A DNA stretch of 61,076 nt from an uncultured Clostridia bacterium (GCA_947624995.1 CANQMS010000012.1:1-61076), one strand, 5' to 3'. Positions 8,220 through 16,813 are shown, numbered from the stretch's first letter. The notes: generated from the sequence alone by a model not told the origin. Program-made: numbers and translations.

Positions 8220-8266
8220 GGATTTTAGGATCAAGACTTGCATGGCAAGTCTTGATCCTAAAATCC
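8220..8266. repeat. Perfect 22-bp inverted repeat with a 3-base loop
   Basis: Bases 8220-8241 (starting GGATTTTAGGATCAAGAC) are the exact reverse complement of 8245-8266, separated only by ATG. No T-run follows, so it is not a simple terminator. It sits between the two 57-bp direct repeats. Confidence 0.9.
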
Positions 8267-8308
8267 CAAAAGCTCGCGCTTTTGCTGTGGCTTCGCCACA
8301 GACTCGAC

Positions 8309-8365
8309 ATTGACGGCTTCGCAAAAATGCTCTTGCAAGCAAGCATTTTTGCTCATGGTATAATG
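8309..8365 (+). repeat. 57-bp direct repeat, copy 2
   Basis: Second copy of the unit at 8156-8212, 153 bp downstream. It has the same hairpin (8321-8330 with 8343-8352) and the same TGGTATAATG end. Confidence 0.9.
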
Positions 8366-8480
8366 CTCTCGTCGAGGCGCTTTTGCGGGTTTCAAGCGCG
8401 GCGGCTGCGAGGCTTGGGCGGATCGGGTTGTGATGACTTTGAATGTATATATAAATGAATGAAATAAGGGAGAATTCCTG

Positions 8481-9563
8481 ATGGGAAAGACGGAAAAGAT
8501 CGGGGAAAACGAAATGGGGAAGGCGGCTGAGCCGGAGTATATGATCGAGGTCGAGAACCTTGTCAAGTGCTACGGGGACAAGTATGCCGTCGACGATATC
8601 AGCTTCAAGGTGAAGCGCGGGGAAGTTGTGGGGTTCCTCGGACCCAACGGCGCCGGAAAGTCAACGACGATAAACGTCATCACAGGCTTTTTGTCAAGCA
8701 CGTCCGGGACTGTGCGCGTCGCGGGGCACGACGTGCTCGAAGAGTCCGGCAAGGCAAAGCGCATGATCGGGTATCTGCCTGAGCAGCCTCCGCTGTACCT
8801 TGACATGACCGTCGACGAATACCTGAATTTCACGTACGAGCTCAAGGACTGCACGTACAACAGGAAAAAGCACCTTGACGAGGTCTGTTCGGTGACGAAG
8901 ATCGCGGACGTGCGCGGGCGCCTCATAAAAAACCTTTCAAAGGGCTACCGCCAGCGCGTCGGAATAGCGCAGGCGCTCGTGGGAAATCCCCCGCTCATAA
9001 TCCTTGACGAGCCGACGGTCGGTCTCGACCCGAAGCAGGTGATCGAGGTCCGCTCGCTCATAAGGGCGCTCGGCGAGAACCACACGGTCCTGCTCTCGAC
9101 GCATATCCTCTCCGAGGTCGGCGCCGTCTGCGACAGGATCGTCATCATAAACAAGGGCAAGATCATTGCCGACGAGAACAGAAACGATATAATCAGGGTC
9201 GCCGAGGACGGCAGATCGTATGTCGCGAAGATCTGCGGACCGTCGCGCGAGGTCACGGCGCTTCTGAAGTCGAGGCAGGGCGTGCGCCGCGTGGAAAGGC
9301 AGAGCGAGCGCGACGGGGATGCTTACAGCTATCTGATCGAGAGCGAACCGGGCGTCGACATCCGAAAGACGCTGTTCTTCTCGCTCGCGCAGAACAACTG
9401 GCCGCTCGTCGGTCTCGAACCGGTGGGGGAGAACCTCGAAGAGGTCTTCATCAGACTCGTTGACCGTTCAGATACGAAAAAGCCGGGGCGCGAGCGCCGC
9501 CGCCCGCTCGTCGGCGACGGTACCGCACCGTCGGAAAAGATGCCGACGGCGGAAGAAAAGTAA
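8481..9563 (+). CDS. ABC transporter ATP-binding protein (GldA-like)
   Basis: 360 residues. The nucleotide-binding domain (residues ~20-245) has Walker A GPNGAGKST, a LSKGYRQRVGIAQAL signature (the S of LSGGQ is retained), Walker B LIILDEPTVGLDP and the H-loop LLSTHILSE. The C-terminal ~100 residues form the accessory domain seen in ABC-2 exporter ATPases, with a poorly conserved, charged end. AGGGAG precedes the start. It heads a four-gene set with a permease, a GldG-like protein and a DUF4340 protein, so it probably powers that complex. The transported substrate is unknown. Confidence 0.92.
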   Translation: MGKTEKIGENEMGKAAEPEYMIEVENLVKCYGDKYAVDDISFKVKRGEVVGFLGPNGAGKSTTINVITGFLSSTSGTVRVAGHDVLEESGKAKRMIGYLPEQPPLYLDMTVDEYLNFTYELKDCTYNRKKHLDEVCSVTKIADVRGRLIKNLSKGYRQRVGIAQALVGNPPLIILDEPTVGLDPKQVIEVRSLIRALGENHTVLLSTHILSEVGAVCDRIVIINKGKIIADENRNDIIRVAEDGRSYVAKICGPSREVTALLKSRQGVRRVERQSERDGDAYSYLIESEPGVDIRKTLFFSLAQNNWPLVGLEPVGENLEEVFIRLVDRSDTKKPGRERRRPLVGDGTAPSEKMPTAEEK

Positions 9564-9581
9564 AGAAAGGACAGATGCGAA

Positions 9582-10286
9582 ATGGGAGCAATATATAAAA
9601 AGGAAATGAGGGCGTATTTCACGACGCCCGTCGGATATATATTTATAGCCGCGATGCTTCTTATATCTGCCGTCGCGTTCTCATTCACGACGCTGCGCCA
9701 GGCGAGCTGGCAGACGAACTCGTACTTCACGGCGATGGTATTCGTGTTCATAGTCCTCGTCCCCGTACTTACTATGAAGTCGTTTTCGGAGGAGCGCAGG
9801 ACGCGCACCGAGCAGATGCTGCTCACCTCGCCCGTCAGCTTAACGGGCATGGTCATGGCAAAGTATTTTGCGGCTATGACGATGATGGCGGGCGTTATCC
9901 TTCTGACGGCGCTCTATTATATCCCGTTTTATATGTACGCCGAGCCCACGACGGCGATCCTCGCCGGAAATCTTATCGCGCTTCTGCTTGTCGGCAGCGC
10001 GTTTATAGCGATAGGGCTCTTTGTTTCGTCGCTCACGGAAAATCAGATGGTTTCATGCGTCGTGACGATCGTGATAATACTCCTGTTCCTCGTCGTGAGC
10101 ATGGCAAATCAGTATATAAACTCGTATTTTGTCCGCGCCGTGCTGAATTGGCTTTCGGTCTTCACGCGGTTCGGCGACTTTACGAACGGCATCTTCAATT
10201 TCAGCGCGATGCTGTACTATCTGTCGATCACCGCGATCGCGATCTTTCTCACGGTGCGCGTCTATGAAAAACGCCGCTGGGGCTGA
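9582..10286 (+). CDS. ABC-2 type permease (GldF-like)
   Basis: 234 residues with about six hydrophobic segments: VGYIFIAAMLLISAVAFSF, a second near FTAMVFVFIVLVPVL, then segments around residues 100-125, 130-155, 160-180 and 205-225. The N-terminus (MGAIYKKEMRAYFTTPVGYI) and the segment SFSEERRTRTEQMLLTSPVS are typical of ABC-2 membrane subunits with a GldF-like role. It lies 18 bp after its ATPase. Confidence 0.88.
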   Translation: MGAIYKKEMRAYFTTPVGYIFIAAMLLISAVAFSFTTLRQASWQTNSYFTAMVFVFIVLVPVLTMKSFSEERRTRTEQMLLTSPVSLTGMVMAKYFAAMTMMAGVILLTALYYIPFYMYAEPTTAILAGNLIALLLVGSAFIAIGLFVSSLTENQMVSCVVTIVIILLFLVVSMANQYINSYFVRAVLNWLSVFTRFGDFTNGIFNFSAMLYYLSITAIAIFLTVRVYEKRRWG

Positions 10287-10334
10287 TTTTGACCGTAACA
10301 CGTCTGAACTAAAAATAGGAGTGGTTTGCACAAG

Positions 10335-11861
10335 ATGAAAAAAAGTGTCGGCAGTATAGTGAGGGGAAAGAAATTCCGCTACGGAGGGACGGCGGTCGCG
10401 TTCACCGTCGCGTTCATAGCGCTCATTATAGTCGTCAACGTCATTTTTACGGCGCTGGCTGAAAAATACAGATGGTATATTGATATGACGGGGGATGAGA
10501 TCTTCTCGCTGTCTGATGCGGCGAAGGATGCGCTCGCGCCCCTGAGAGAAACGGACCAGAAGGTCACGATCACGTTCTGCATGGACAAGGACGCGGTCGA
10601 GGGCGACAGGTCGATGTATTACATCCACAACACGGCGCAGAACATAGCGGCGGAATTCGACAACGTCGAGATCGAGTACAGGGACGCGCTGCGCGAGAAC
10701 AAATATCTTGAAAAATTCACCTCCGCGATGTCGCCGTACGTTGCGACGACGAACGTCATCATTTCGAGCGGTACGGAGTACCGCAAGCTCGCGTACACGA
10801 AATTCTTTATCATAGACTCCGAGGGCACGGGCGAGGTCTGGGCTTACGAGGGCGAAAACACGTTCACCTCGGCGATCCTTCAGGTGACCGCGGATGAAAT
10901 GCCGATAGCGTATTTCACAACGCAGCACGGCGAGAACACGTCGGAGGAATCCGACGCGGGCGCCTTCAAGCAGATAATGGAGGAAGCAGGCTTCGAGGTG
11001 CGCGACATCGACCTCTCGAAGGAGGAGATAGACGAGGCGGGACGGGTACTCATAATAAACGACCCGAAGACGGATTTCGGCGGAAAGGACGACGAGCACG
11101 TCGGCAAGTCCGAGATAGACAAGATCGACGCCTTCCTCGACGGGCTCGGAAACCTCATGGTATTCGTTTCTCCCGAAAACGCCGGCAAGCTCTCGAACCT
11201 CGAGGAATTTCTCGAGGAGTGGGGCGTCGGATTCACGCCGGACGTCACGGTGAACGATCAGGAAAACTCCGTTTCGACGAACGGGTATTCTGTCGTCGGT
11301 CAGTACCTTACGGGGGAAGAGAACCTTTCCTCGTCGATATATAAGGAAATAACGAGCATGTCGAGCCAGCCGAAGGCGATCTTCCGCAACTCCATGCCCC
11401 TGCGCCACACGTGGGACACGGATTCGTACACGACGCCGGACCAGTGCCGCCGCACCATATGCGATGTGTTCAGGTCGTCCGACTCGGCGCGCCTGAATGA
11501 AGACGGCGAGCTCGGCGAGAGCGGGACCGAATACAGCCTAATGACGATAACGCAGGAGTACGGCGTCAAAAACAACCTCGATTACAGCAACTATGTCATA
11601 GTCGCCGGGACATCGGATTTCGTCGCGTCCGAATATATATTCAGCAACGTATTTACGAACCGCAGCGTCATTCACTCGTGCCTGATAACGCTCGGCAAGA
11701 AGAATGTCCCCACGGGGATCCAGTACAAGGTGTTTGAGGACTACGACCTCGATATCACGACGGCTCAGGCGGAGACGTGGTCCCGCATCCTCATAATCGC
11801 GATGCCGGCGGCGACTGTTATCGCCTGCATCGTCGTCACCGTCAGGAGAAAATACAAATGA
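10335..11861 (+). CDS. GldG-family ABC auxiliary membrane protein
   Basis: 508 residues from ATG 10335; a TTG three codons earlier is closer to the AGGAG site. One transmembrane segment lies near the N-terminus (AVAFTVAFIALIIVVNVIFT). A large extracytoplasmic region begins with the family feature DMTGDEIFSLSDAAKDAL, and a second membrane segment lies at the C-terminus (ILIIAMPAATVIACIVV) before a basic tail. This is the layout of GldG/ABC_transp_aux proteins, described first in Bacteroidota gliding motility but common in Clostridia beside GldA/GldF homologues. The 3' end overlaps the DUF4340 gene by 4 bp. Confidence 0.85.
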   Translation: MKKSVGSIVRGKKFRYGGTAVAFTVAFIALIIVVNVIFTALAEKYRWYIDMTGDEIFSLSDAAKDALAPLRETDQKVTITFCMDKDAVEGDRSMYYIHNTAQNIAAEFDNVEIEYRDALRENKYLEKFTSAMSPYVATTNVIISSGTEYRKLAYTKFFIIDSEGTGEVWAYEGENTFTSAILQVTADEMPIAYFTTQHGENTSEESDAGAFKQIMEEAGFEVRDIDLSKEEIDEAGRVLIINDPKTDFGGKDDEHVGKSEIDKIDAFLDGLGNLMVFVSPENAGKLSNLEEFLEEWGVGFTPDVTVNDQENSVSTNGYSVVGQYLTGEENLSSSIYKEITSMSSQPKAIFRNSMPLRHTWDTDSYTTPDQCRRTICDVFRSSDSARLNEDGELGESGTEYSLMTITQEYGVKNNLDYSNYVIVAGTSDFVASEYIFSNVFTNRSVIHSCLITLGKKNVPTGIQYKVFEDYDLDITTAQAETWSRILIIAMPAATVIACIVVTVRRKYK

Positions 11862-13342
11862 TAAAGCGGCAGAGGATACTGATAATCGTGCTCGCGGCCG
11901 TATTCGCCGTTGCCGCGGCAGTGTATTTTATCGTGATCCGCCCGCTGACGCAGCCGGATGAGCCCGCGGACACGGGCATCACGGTCGACCCGGGAGAGGG
12001 AACGAGCGGGCAGAGGATGCTCATGTTCCCGCAGGCGAGCCGGGATTCGATCGAGTCTATCGAGGTGGAGAACCCGACCGGATCGTATAAATTCGTATAC
12101 AGCAGCGATTCGGACGACTTTGTGCTCTCCGGATATGAGACGCTGGCGTTCAACCCCTTGATGTTTTCAAGGCTTGTCGTCAGCACCGGCACGACGTACG
12201 TCCTTGCGAAGGTGACAGACAGCGCGACAGAGGACGAGCTGACGCAGTACGGCTTCAGCGGTAAGGACGCGGCGCCCGCGCACTTTACGGTTACGCTCAA
12301 GGACGGGACCGTTCATCGCGTCACGGTCGGGAACAAGGTCATCTCGGGCGGCGGATATTATGCCATGTACGAGGGGCGAAACGCCGTTTACGTGCTCGAT
12401 TCGAATATCGAGGCGACGGTGCTCGCGGGCGTCGAGACGATGCTGATGCCGATAGTGACGGCGGGCGTAGATGTCTCGAACTATTTCAGAGTCGATAATT
12501 TCACCATAAAGCATTACGGCGAGGACTTTCTCTCCTGCCGCAACCTCACGGCGGATGAGCTGAAGGAAACGGAGACGACGGCGCAGGCAAAGGCGATCAC
12601 CGTCATACCGAACGGTTATTCGCTTGCCATGTGCTATGACGAAACGCTCCAGAACATCGTCTCGTACGAGGGAGAGTCCGTTGTCGCAGTCGGGCTGACG
12701 GACGAGCACCTTGAGGAATACGGGCTGACGGACGAGCCGTATCTCATCTCATATGAGTATGACGGCTTCAAGTTCAGTCTGGCGGTGAGCGAACAGACGG
12801 ATGACGGCTACTATTATGTGGCGACAAAGATGTTCGACACGATCGTAAAGGTGCCCGCCGAAGATTTCGAGTTCCTCACGTGGGACCTCAAGCACTGGAT
12901 AGACCCGTTCGTGTTCTCGCGCTCGATCGCGTATGTCGAGAGCATCGCCATAGAGAGCGAGGAGCTGACGGAGACGTTCAGGCTCACGCACAGACCGAAT
13001 GACGACCCGAGCCTCATAGTCGTCGGGGACGAATGCGGTCAGATACGCGACATCCCGAACTTCCGCGAATTTTATAAGACGCTTCTGTTTACGAGCATAT
13101 ATGATTATGCGCCCGAGGACCTCGAAGTAACGGAGGATGACTGCGTCCTTAAGTTCACGGTCAAAACAATGAGCGGCAGCACGACGGAATACGCGCTTTA
13201 CAGATACAGCACGCGCCGGTGCCTGCTCAAGATAAACGGAGACGGAGTATTCTACCTGTTCATCGACGCCGCAAACAAGATAATAAGCGACGCCGGCAAG
13301 GTGATATCCGGCGAGCCGATAGACTCGCTCGGGAAAAATTAA
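11858..13342 (+). CDS. DUF4340-type membrane-anchored protein of the Gld-like ABC system
   Basis: 494 residues. A single N-terminal membrane anchor (ILIIVLAAVFAVAAAVYFIV) is followed by a Pro/Asp/Gly linker and two tandem alpha/beta units with the pattern FxVTLKDGTVHRVTVGNKV, YAMYEGRNAVYVLDS and, in the second, YYYVATKMFDTIVKVPAEDFEFL. This matches DUF4340 proteins, which regularly follow GldG homologues. The start overlaps the GldG-like stop as ATGA and has AGGAG upstream. The function is not established; a periplasm-facing partner of the ABC complex is the simplest inference. Confidence 0.82.
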   Translation: MIKRQRILIIVLAAVFAVAAAVYFIVIRPLTQPDEPADTGITVDPGEGTSGQRMLMFPQASRDSIESIEVENPTGSYKFVYSSDSDDFVLSGYETLAFNPLMFSRLVVSTGTTYVLAKVTDSATEDELTQYGFSGKDAAPAHFTVTLKDGTVHRVTVGNKVISGGGYYAMYEGRNAVYVLDSNIEATVLAGVETMLMPIVTAGVDVSNYFRVDNFTIKHYGEDFLSCRNLTADELKETETTAQAKAITVIPNGYSLAMCYDETLQNIVSYEGESVVAVGLTDEHLEEYGLTDEPYLISYEYDGFKFSLAVSEQTDDGYYYVATKMFDTIVKVPAEDFEFLTWDLKHWIDPFVFSRSIAYVESIAIESEELTETFRLTHRPNDDPSLIVVGDECGQIRDIPNFREFYKTLLFTSIYDYAPEDLEVTEDDCVLKFTVKTMSGSTTEYALYRYSTRRCLLKINGDGVFYLFIDAANKIISDAGKVISGEPIDSLGKN

Positions 13343-13346
13343 ATAA

Positions 13347-13374
13347 AAGAAGGGGACCCTCCGGTCCCCTTCTT
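13347..13374 (+). terminator. Hairpin terminator after the Gld-like operon
   Basis: AAGAAGGGGACC pairs perfectly with GGTCCCCTTCTT over a CTCC loop, directly after the DUF4340 stop. The trailing T-run is short, so some read-through into nrdG is possible. Confidence 0.65.
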
Positions 13375-13404
13375 ACGAATAATGCGGAAAATAAGGAGAT
13401 TTTT

Positions 13405-14094
13405 ATGGTCATAAACGGCATGCAGAAGCTGACGCTGCTCGACTTCCCGGAGCACGTGGCTTGCACGGTGTTCCTCGCGGGGTGCGATCTTCGCTGCCCG
13501 TTCTGCCACAACGCATCCCTTGTGACGGGCGTGCCCGAGGCGGTGATGAGCGAGGAGAAGTTTTTTTCATTCCTCGACAAAAGGCGCGGAGTCCTCGACG
13601 GAGTTGCGATAACGGGCGGAGAGCCGCTTTTGAGGCACGATATAAAGGAATTCGCGCTGAAGATAAAGGAGCGCGGCTTCGCGGTAAAGCTCGATACGAA
13701 CGGCACGCATCCGGACGCGCTCGCGGACATTATCGGCGCGGGAGCCGTCGATTATGTGGCGATGGATATAAAAAATTCGCCCGCGAAGTACGCGGTGACG
13801 ACGGGCGCGGAAGATATCGACCTTGAAGCGGTGCGCCGCTCGGTCGGGATCCTTCTCTCGGGGAAGGTCGGGTACGAGTTCCGCACGACCGTCGTTCACG
13901 AGCTCCACACCGCCGACGATATAAGAGAGATCGGGCGCATGATAAAGGGCGCCGGGCGTTATTTTCTCCAGCAGTTCCGCGACTCGGGCGAGATCCTCGG
14001 CGGGACGTTCACGTCCCCGGCAAAGGAGGAGATGCAGGAAATGGCGGACGCCGTCCGCCCGTTTGTCCCGTCCGTTGCGCTGCGGGGCGTATAG
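13405..14094 (+). CDS. nrdG: Anaerobic ribonucleotide reductase activating protein (radical SAM)
   Basis: 229 residues. Near the N-terminus, LAGCDLRCPFCHN supplies the CxxxCxxC that binds the radical-SAM [4Fe-4S] cluster. ITGGEPLL follows, and TNGTHPD with VDYVAMDIKN is typical of this activase subgroup. It generates the glycyl radical on NrdD. The start at 13405 has AAGGAG upstream; an upstream frame extension through the terminator is rejected. It lies 200 bp before nrdD, which has its own promoter. The protein is longer than classical E. coli NrdG (~154 residues) and belongs to the longer NrdG-like group. Confidence 0.88.
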   Translation: MVINGMQKLTLLDFPEHVACTVFLAGCDLRCPFCHNASLVTGVPEAVMSEEKFFSFLDKRRGVLDGVAITGGEPLLRHDIKEFALKIKERGFAVKLDTNGTHPDALADIIGAGAVDYVAMDIKNSPAKYAVTTGAEDIDLEAVRRSVGILLSGKVGYEFRTTVVHELHTADDIREIGRMIKGAGRYFLQQFRDSGEILGGTFTSPAKEEMQEMADAVRPFVPSVALRGV

Positions 14095-14165
14095 AGTCGC
14101 GCGGATTGGTAATAATAGACTAAAAACCGCGGAGATTTTTGTGACACTAAATTTGAGAAAACAGC

Positions 14166-14195
14166 TTGACAACACAACATATTGTGTGATATAAT
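14166..14195 (+). promoter_or_regulatory. Sigma-A promoter of nrdD
   Basis: TTGACA (14166-14171) and TATAAT (14190-14195) with an 18-bp spacer. The spacer is almost entirely occupied by the first NrdR-like box. Confidence 0.85.
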
Positions 14196-14218
14196 TTCTC
14201 CTGCACTACAAAATGTGG
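14172..14218 (+). promoter_or_regulatory. Pair of NrdR-like operator boxes
   Basis: Box 1 (14172-14187, ACACAACATATTGTGT) closely fits the NrdR consensus ACACWATATATWTTGTGT-type palindrome. Box 2 (14203-14218, GCACTACAAAATGTGG) is a weaker match in the same register. Their centres are 31 bp apart, the three-helical-turn spacing expected for NrdR. Box 1 overlaps the -35/-10 spacer and box 2 lies just downstream of the -10, positions suited to repression when dATP is high. No nrdR gene is in the window. Confidence 0.72.
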
Positions 14219-14293
14219 CACCTGCGCGTACGGTCTCCCGTACGCGCGGCGGCTGTATATAACGGGAAAACGGGAAAAGGAGCAAGAAAAAGG

Positions 14294-16687
14294 ATGTATC
14301 AGGTCAAAAAGCGGGACGGCAAGATAACGGAATTCGATATCTCAAAAATAAGCACGGCGATCGAGAAGGCGTTTCTGGCGGAGCACGTGAACTATCACCC
14401 GTCGGTGATAGATCTTCTGGCGCTCAAGGTCACGGCGGACTTCGCGCCTAAAATAAAGGACGATATGATCTCGGTCGAGGACGTTCAGGACAGCGTTGAG
14501 AAGGTCCTCTCCGAGGCGGGCTATGCGGACGTCGCAAAGGCGTATATCCTCTACCGCAAGCAGCGCGAGAAGATACGCAACATGGGCTCGACGATCCTCG
14601 ACTACAAGGACCTCGTCGACAAATATGTGAAGGCGGCGGACTGGCGCGTCAAGGAGAACAGCACGGTCACGTATTCGGTCGGCGGACTGATCCTTTCGAA
14701 CTCCGGCGCGATCACGGCGAACTACTGGCTCTCCGAGGTCTACGACAAGGAGGTCGCGGACGCGCACAGGAACGGCGACTTCCATCTGCACGATCTCTCG
14801 ATGCTTACGGGCTACTGCGCCGGCTGGTCGCTGAAGCAGCTCATAAAGGAAGGACTCGGCGGCGTCGTCGGACGTATCACGTCCGCTCCCGCGTCGCATC
14901 TCTCAACCCTCTGCAACCAGATGGTGAACTTCCTCGGCATCATGCAGAACGAGTGGGCGGGCGCGCAAGCGTTCTCCTCGTTCGACACGTACCTCGCCCC
15001 GTTCGTCAAGGTGGACAACCTCACGTATAAAGAAGTCAAACAGTGCATACAGAGCTTCATTTTCGGCGTCAACACGCCGTCAAGATGGGGCACTCAGGCG
15101 CCGTTCTCGAACATCACGCTCGACTGGACGGTCCCTGCCGACCTTGAAAACCTGCCCGCGATCGTCGGCGGCAAGGAAATGGATTTCACCTACGGCGACT
15201 GCAAGGCGGAGATGGACGTCATCAACCGCGCGTTCATAGAGATCATGATCGAGGGCGACGCGAACGGGCGCGGCTTCCAGTACCCGATACCGACGTATTC
15301 GATCACCCGCGACTTTGACTGGTCCGAGACAGAGAACAACAAGCTGCTCTTTGAGATGACCGCGAAGTACGGCACGCCGTATTTCTCGAACTATATAAAC
15401 AGCGATATGGAGCCGTCCGACGTGCGCTCCATGTGCTGCCGCCTGCGTCTCGATCTGCGCGAGCTCCGCAAGAAGTCCGGCGGCTTCTTCGGCTCCGGCG
15501 AGTCGACGGGGTCTATCGGCGTCGTGACGATCAATATGCCGAGGATAGCGTATCTTTCGGCTGACGAAAAGGAATTCTACGAGCGCCTCGACCACATGAT
15601 GGATCTCGCGGCGCGCTCGCTCGACACGAAGCGCACGGTCATCACAAAGCTGCTTGACGCCGGGCTCTACCCGTACACGAAACGGTACCTCGGCACGTTC
15701 GCGAACCACTTCTCGACGATCGGTCTTGTCGGTATGAACGAGACGTGCCTGAACGCGAAATGGCTGCGCTGCGACCTGACGGACGAAAGGGCGCAGGATT
15801 TCACGAAGGACGTCCTCAACCACATGAGAGAGCGCCTCTCCGACTATCAGGAGAAGTACGGCGACCTCTTCAATCTCGAGGCGACGCCCGCCGAGTCAAC
15901 GTCGTACAGGCTCGCAAAGCACGACAAGGAGCAGTTCCCGGACATCATCACGGCGAACGAGCGCTGCGGGACACCGTACTACACGAACAGCTCGCACCTC
16001 CCCGTCGGCTTCACGGACGACGTCTTCTCCGCGCTCGACATACAGGACGAGCTCCAGACGCTTTATACCTCGGGGACCGTGTTCCACGCGTTCCTCGGCG
16101 AGAGGCTGCCCGACTGGCGGTCGACGGCGGCGCTCGTCCGCAAGATCGCGGAGAACTACAAGCTCCCGTACTATACGATGTCGCCGACGTATTCGATCTG
16201 CCCCGAGCACGGGTATATAGTCGGCGAGCACTTCGAGTGCCCCGAATGCGGCGCCGAGACCGAGGTTTACAGCCGCATCACCGGTTACTACCGCCCCGTC
16301 CGCAACTGGAATGACGGCAAGGCGCAGGAATTCCGCGACAGGCTCGAATACGACGTGTCCGCGTTCATACAGAGCGATGTCGCGCCCGCCGCATCGACGC
16401 CGCTCGAGGCGGAACTGGTGCCCGAGCAGCTCATGGCTTCCGGCGGCGAGAGTCTCTACCTCTTCACGACGGCGACGTGCCCGAACTGCAAGATAGCTGT
16501 CTCGCTCCTCGATCGCGCGGGAATAGAGTATGAAAAGCTCCTCGCAGAGGAAAACCGCGAGCTCGTGTCCGATTTCGGGATCCGTCAGGCGCCGACGCTC
16601 GTCGTCGTACGCGGGCAGGACACCGAAAAGTACGCAGGCGTCGCGAACATCAAGCGCTACATCGCAGGCGAGCCCGCGAAAGCGTAA
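14294..16687 (+). CDS. nrdD: Class III (anaerobic) ribonucleoside-triphosphate reductase with fused C-terminal redoxin domain
   Basis: 797 residues. The N-terminal ATP-cone (residues ~1-95, YQVKKRDGKITEFD) is the dATP/ATP activity switch. The catalytic barrel has LTGYCAGWSL and SMCCRLRLDL with the radical-chemistry cysteines. A zinc site (CPEHGY and CPECG) is followed by the glycyl-radical loop RITGYYRPVRNWNDGKAQEF near residue 680. The last ~80 residues (LYLFTTATCPNCKIAVSLL through IRQAPTLVVV) form a glutaredoxin/thioredoxin-like domain with a CPNC active site and the cis-Pro region. A fused redoxin suggests thiol-based rather than formate-based reduction. AAAAAGG precedes the start at 14294. 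trxB follows. Confidence 0.93.
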   Translation: MYQVKKRDGKITEFDISKISTAIEKAFLAEHVNYHPSVIDLLALKVTADFAPKIKDDMISVEDVQDSVEKVLSEAGYADVAKAYILYRKQREKIRNMGSTILDYKDLVDKYVKAADWRVKENSTVTYSVGGLILSNSGAITANYWLSEVYDKEVADAHRNGDFHLHDLSMLTGYCAGWSLKQLIKEGLGGVVGRITSAPASHLSTLCNQMVNFLGIMQNEWAGAQAFSSFDTYLAPFVKVDNLTYKEVKQCIQSFIFGVNTPSRWGTQAPFSNITLDWTVPADLENLPAIVGGKEMDFTYGDCKAEMDVINRAFIEIMIEGDANGRGFQYPIPTYSITRDFDWSETENNKLLFEMTAKYGTPYFSNYINSDMEPSDVRSMCCRLRLDLRELRKKSGGFFGSGESTGSIGVVTINMPRIAYLSADEKEFYERLDHMMDLAARSLDTKRTVITKLLDAGLYPYTKRYLGTFANHFSTIGLVGMNETCLNAKWLRCDLTDERAQDFTKDVLNHMRERLSDYQEKYGDLFNLEATPAESTSYRLAKHDKEQFPDIITANERCGTPYYTNSSHLPVGFTDDVFSALDIQDELQTLYTSGTVFHAFLGERLPDWRSTAALVRKIAENYKLPYYTMSPTYSICPEHGYIVGEHFECPECGAETEVYSRITGYYRPVRNWNDGKAQEFRDRLEYDVSAFIQSDVAPAASTPLEAELVPEQLMASGGESLYLFTTATCPNCKIAVSLLDRAGIEYEKLLAEENRELVSDFGIRQAPTLVVVRGQDTEKYAGVANIKRYIAGEPAKA

Positions 16688-16702
16688 AGACACCGTAAAA
16701 AA

Positions 16703-16733
16703 GCGGGGGAAGGAACAAAATTCCTTCCCCCGC
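16703..16733 (+). terminator. Hairpin after nrdD
   Basis: GCGGGGGAAGGAA pairs perfectly with TTCCTTCCCCCGC over CAAAA. There is no T-run on the downstream side, so it may act as an mRNA 3' stabiliser as well as a terminator. Confidence 0.6.
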
Positions 16734-16740
16734 GCCAAAG

Positions 16741-16804
16741 TATTAAAAATTTTGGAAGTGGGGGTCCGGGGGAGGGACCTTTTATAAAAGGTCCCTCCCC
16801 CGGG
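16741..16804. repeat. G-rich palindromic intergenic element, copy 1
   Basis: A perfect 18-bp inverted repeat (16766-16783 with 16786-16803, CCGGGGGAGGGACCTTTT) is preceded by AAAAATTTTGGAAGTGGGG, the inverted form of the tail found on other copies. It sits immediately upstream of trxB. Confidence 0.8.
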
Positions 16805-16813
16805 AAAATTTCT

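Larger units (their letters stand above)
8079..8365. repeat. Hairpin-rich intergenic array with three extended -10 motifs
   Basis: The 486-bp gap between pgeF and the ABC transporter holds no credible gene. It contains consecutive short palindromes: 8097-8113 (GGTTTGC-TTC-GCAAACC), 8114-8132, 8133-8147 (CAGGGC-TTC-GCCCTG), 8168-8199, 8220-8266, 8268-8283 and 8285-8301 (CTGTGGC-TTC-GCCACAG). Three copies of TGGTATAAT, a perfect extended -10 element, occur at 8079-8087, 8203-8211 and 8356-8364, followed by related bases (NCTCTCG/GTCTTCG). The structure looks like a REP/BIME-type or degenerate mobile array rather than a gene. Whether the -10 motifs fire is unknown. Confidence 0.8.

Noticed and set aside
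8079-8365. CRISPR array
   Set aside because: There are only two long repeat copies, the sequence between them is itself palindromic, and no cas gene is near.
8003-8458. Several ~100-codon frames in the repeat region on both strands
   Set aside because: They are translations of hairpins and direct repeats; the similar peptides simply reflect the DNA repeats.
13219-13404. N-terminal extension of nrdG
   Set aside because: The in-frame extension runs back through a terminator and the DUF4340 gene; ATG 13405 has a perfect AAGGAG and gives the family length.
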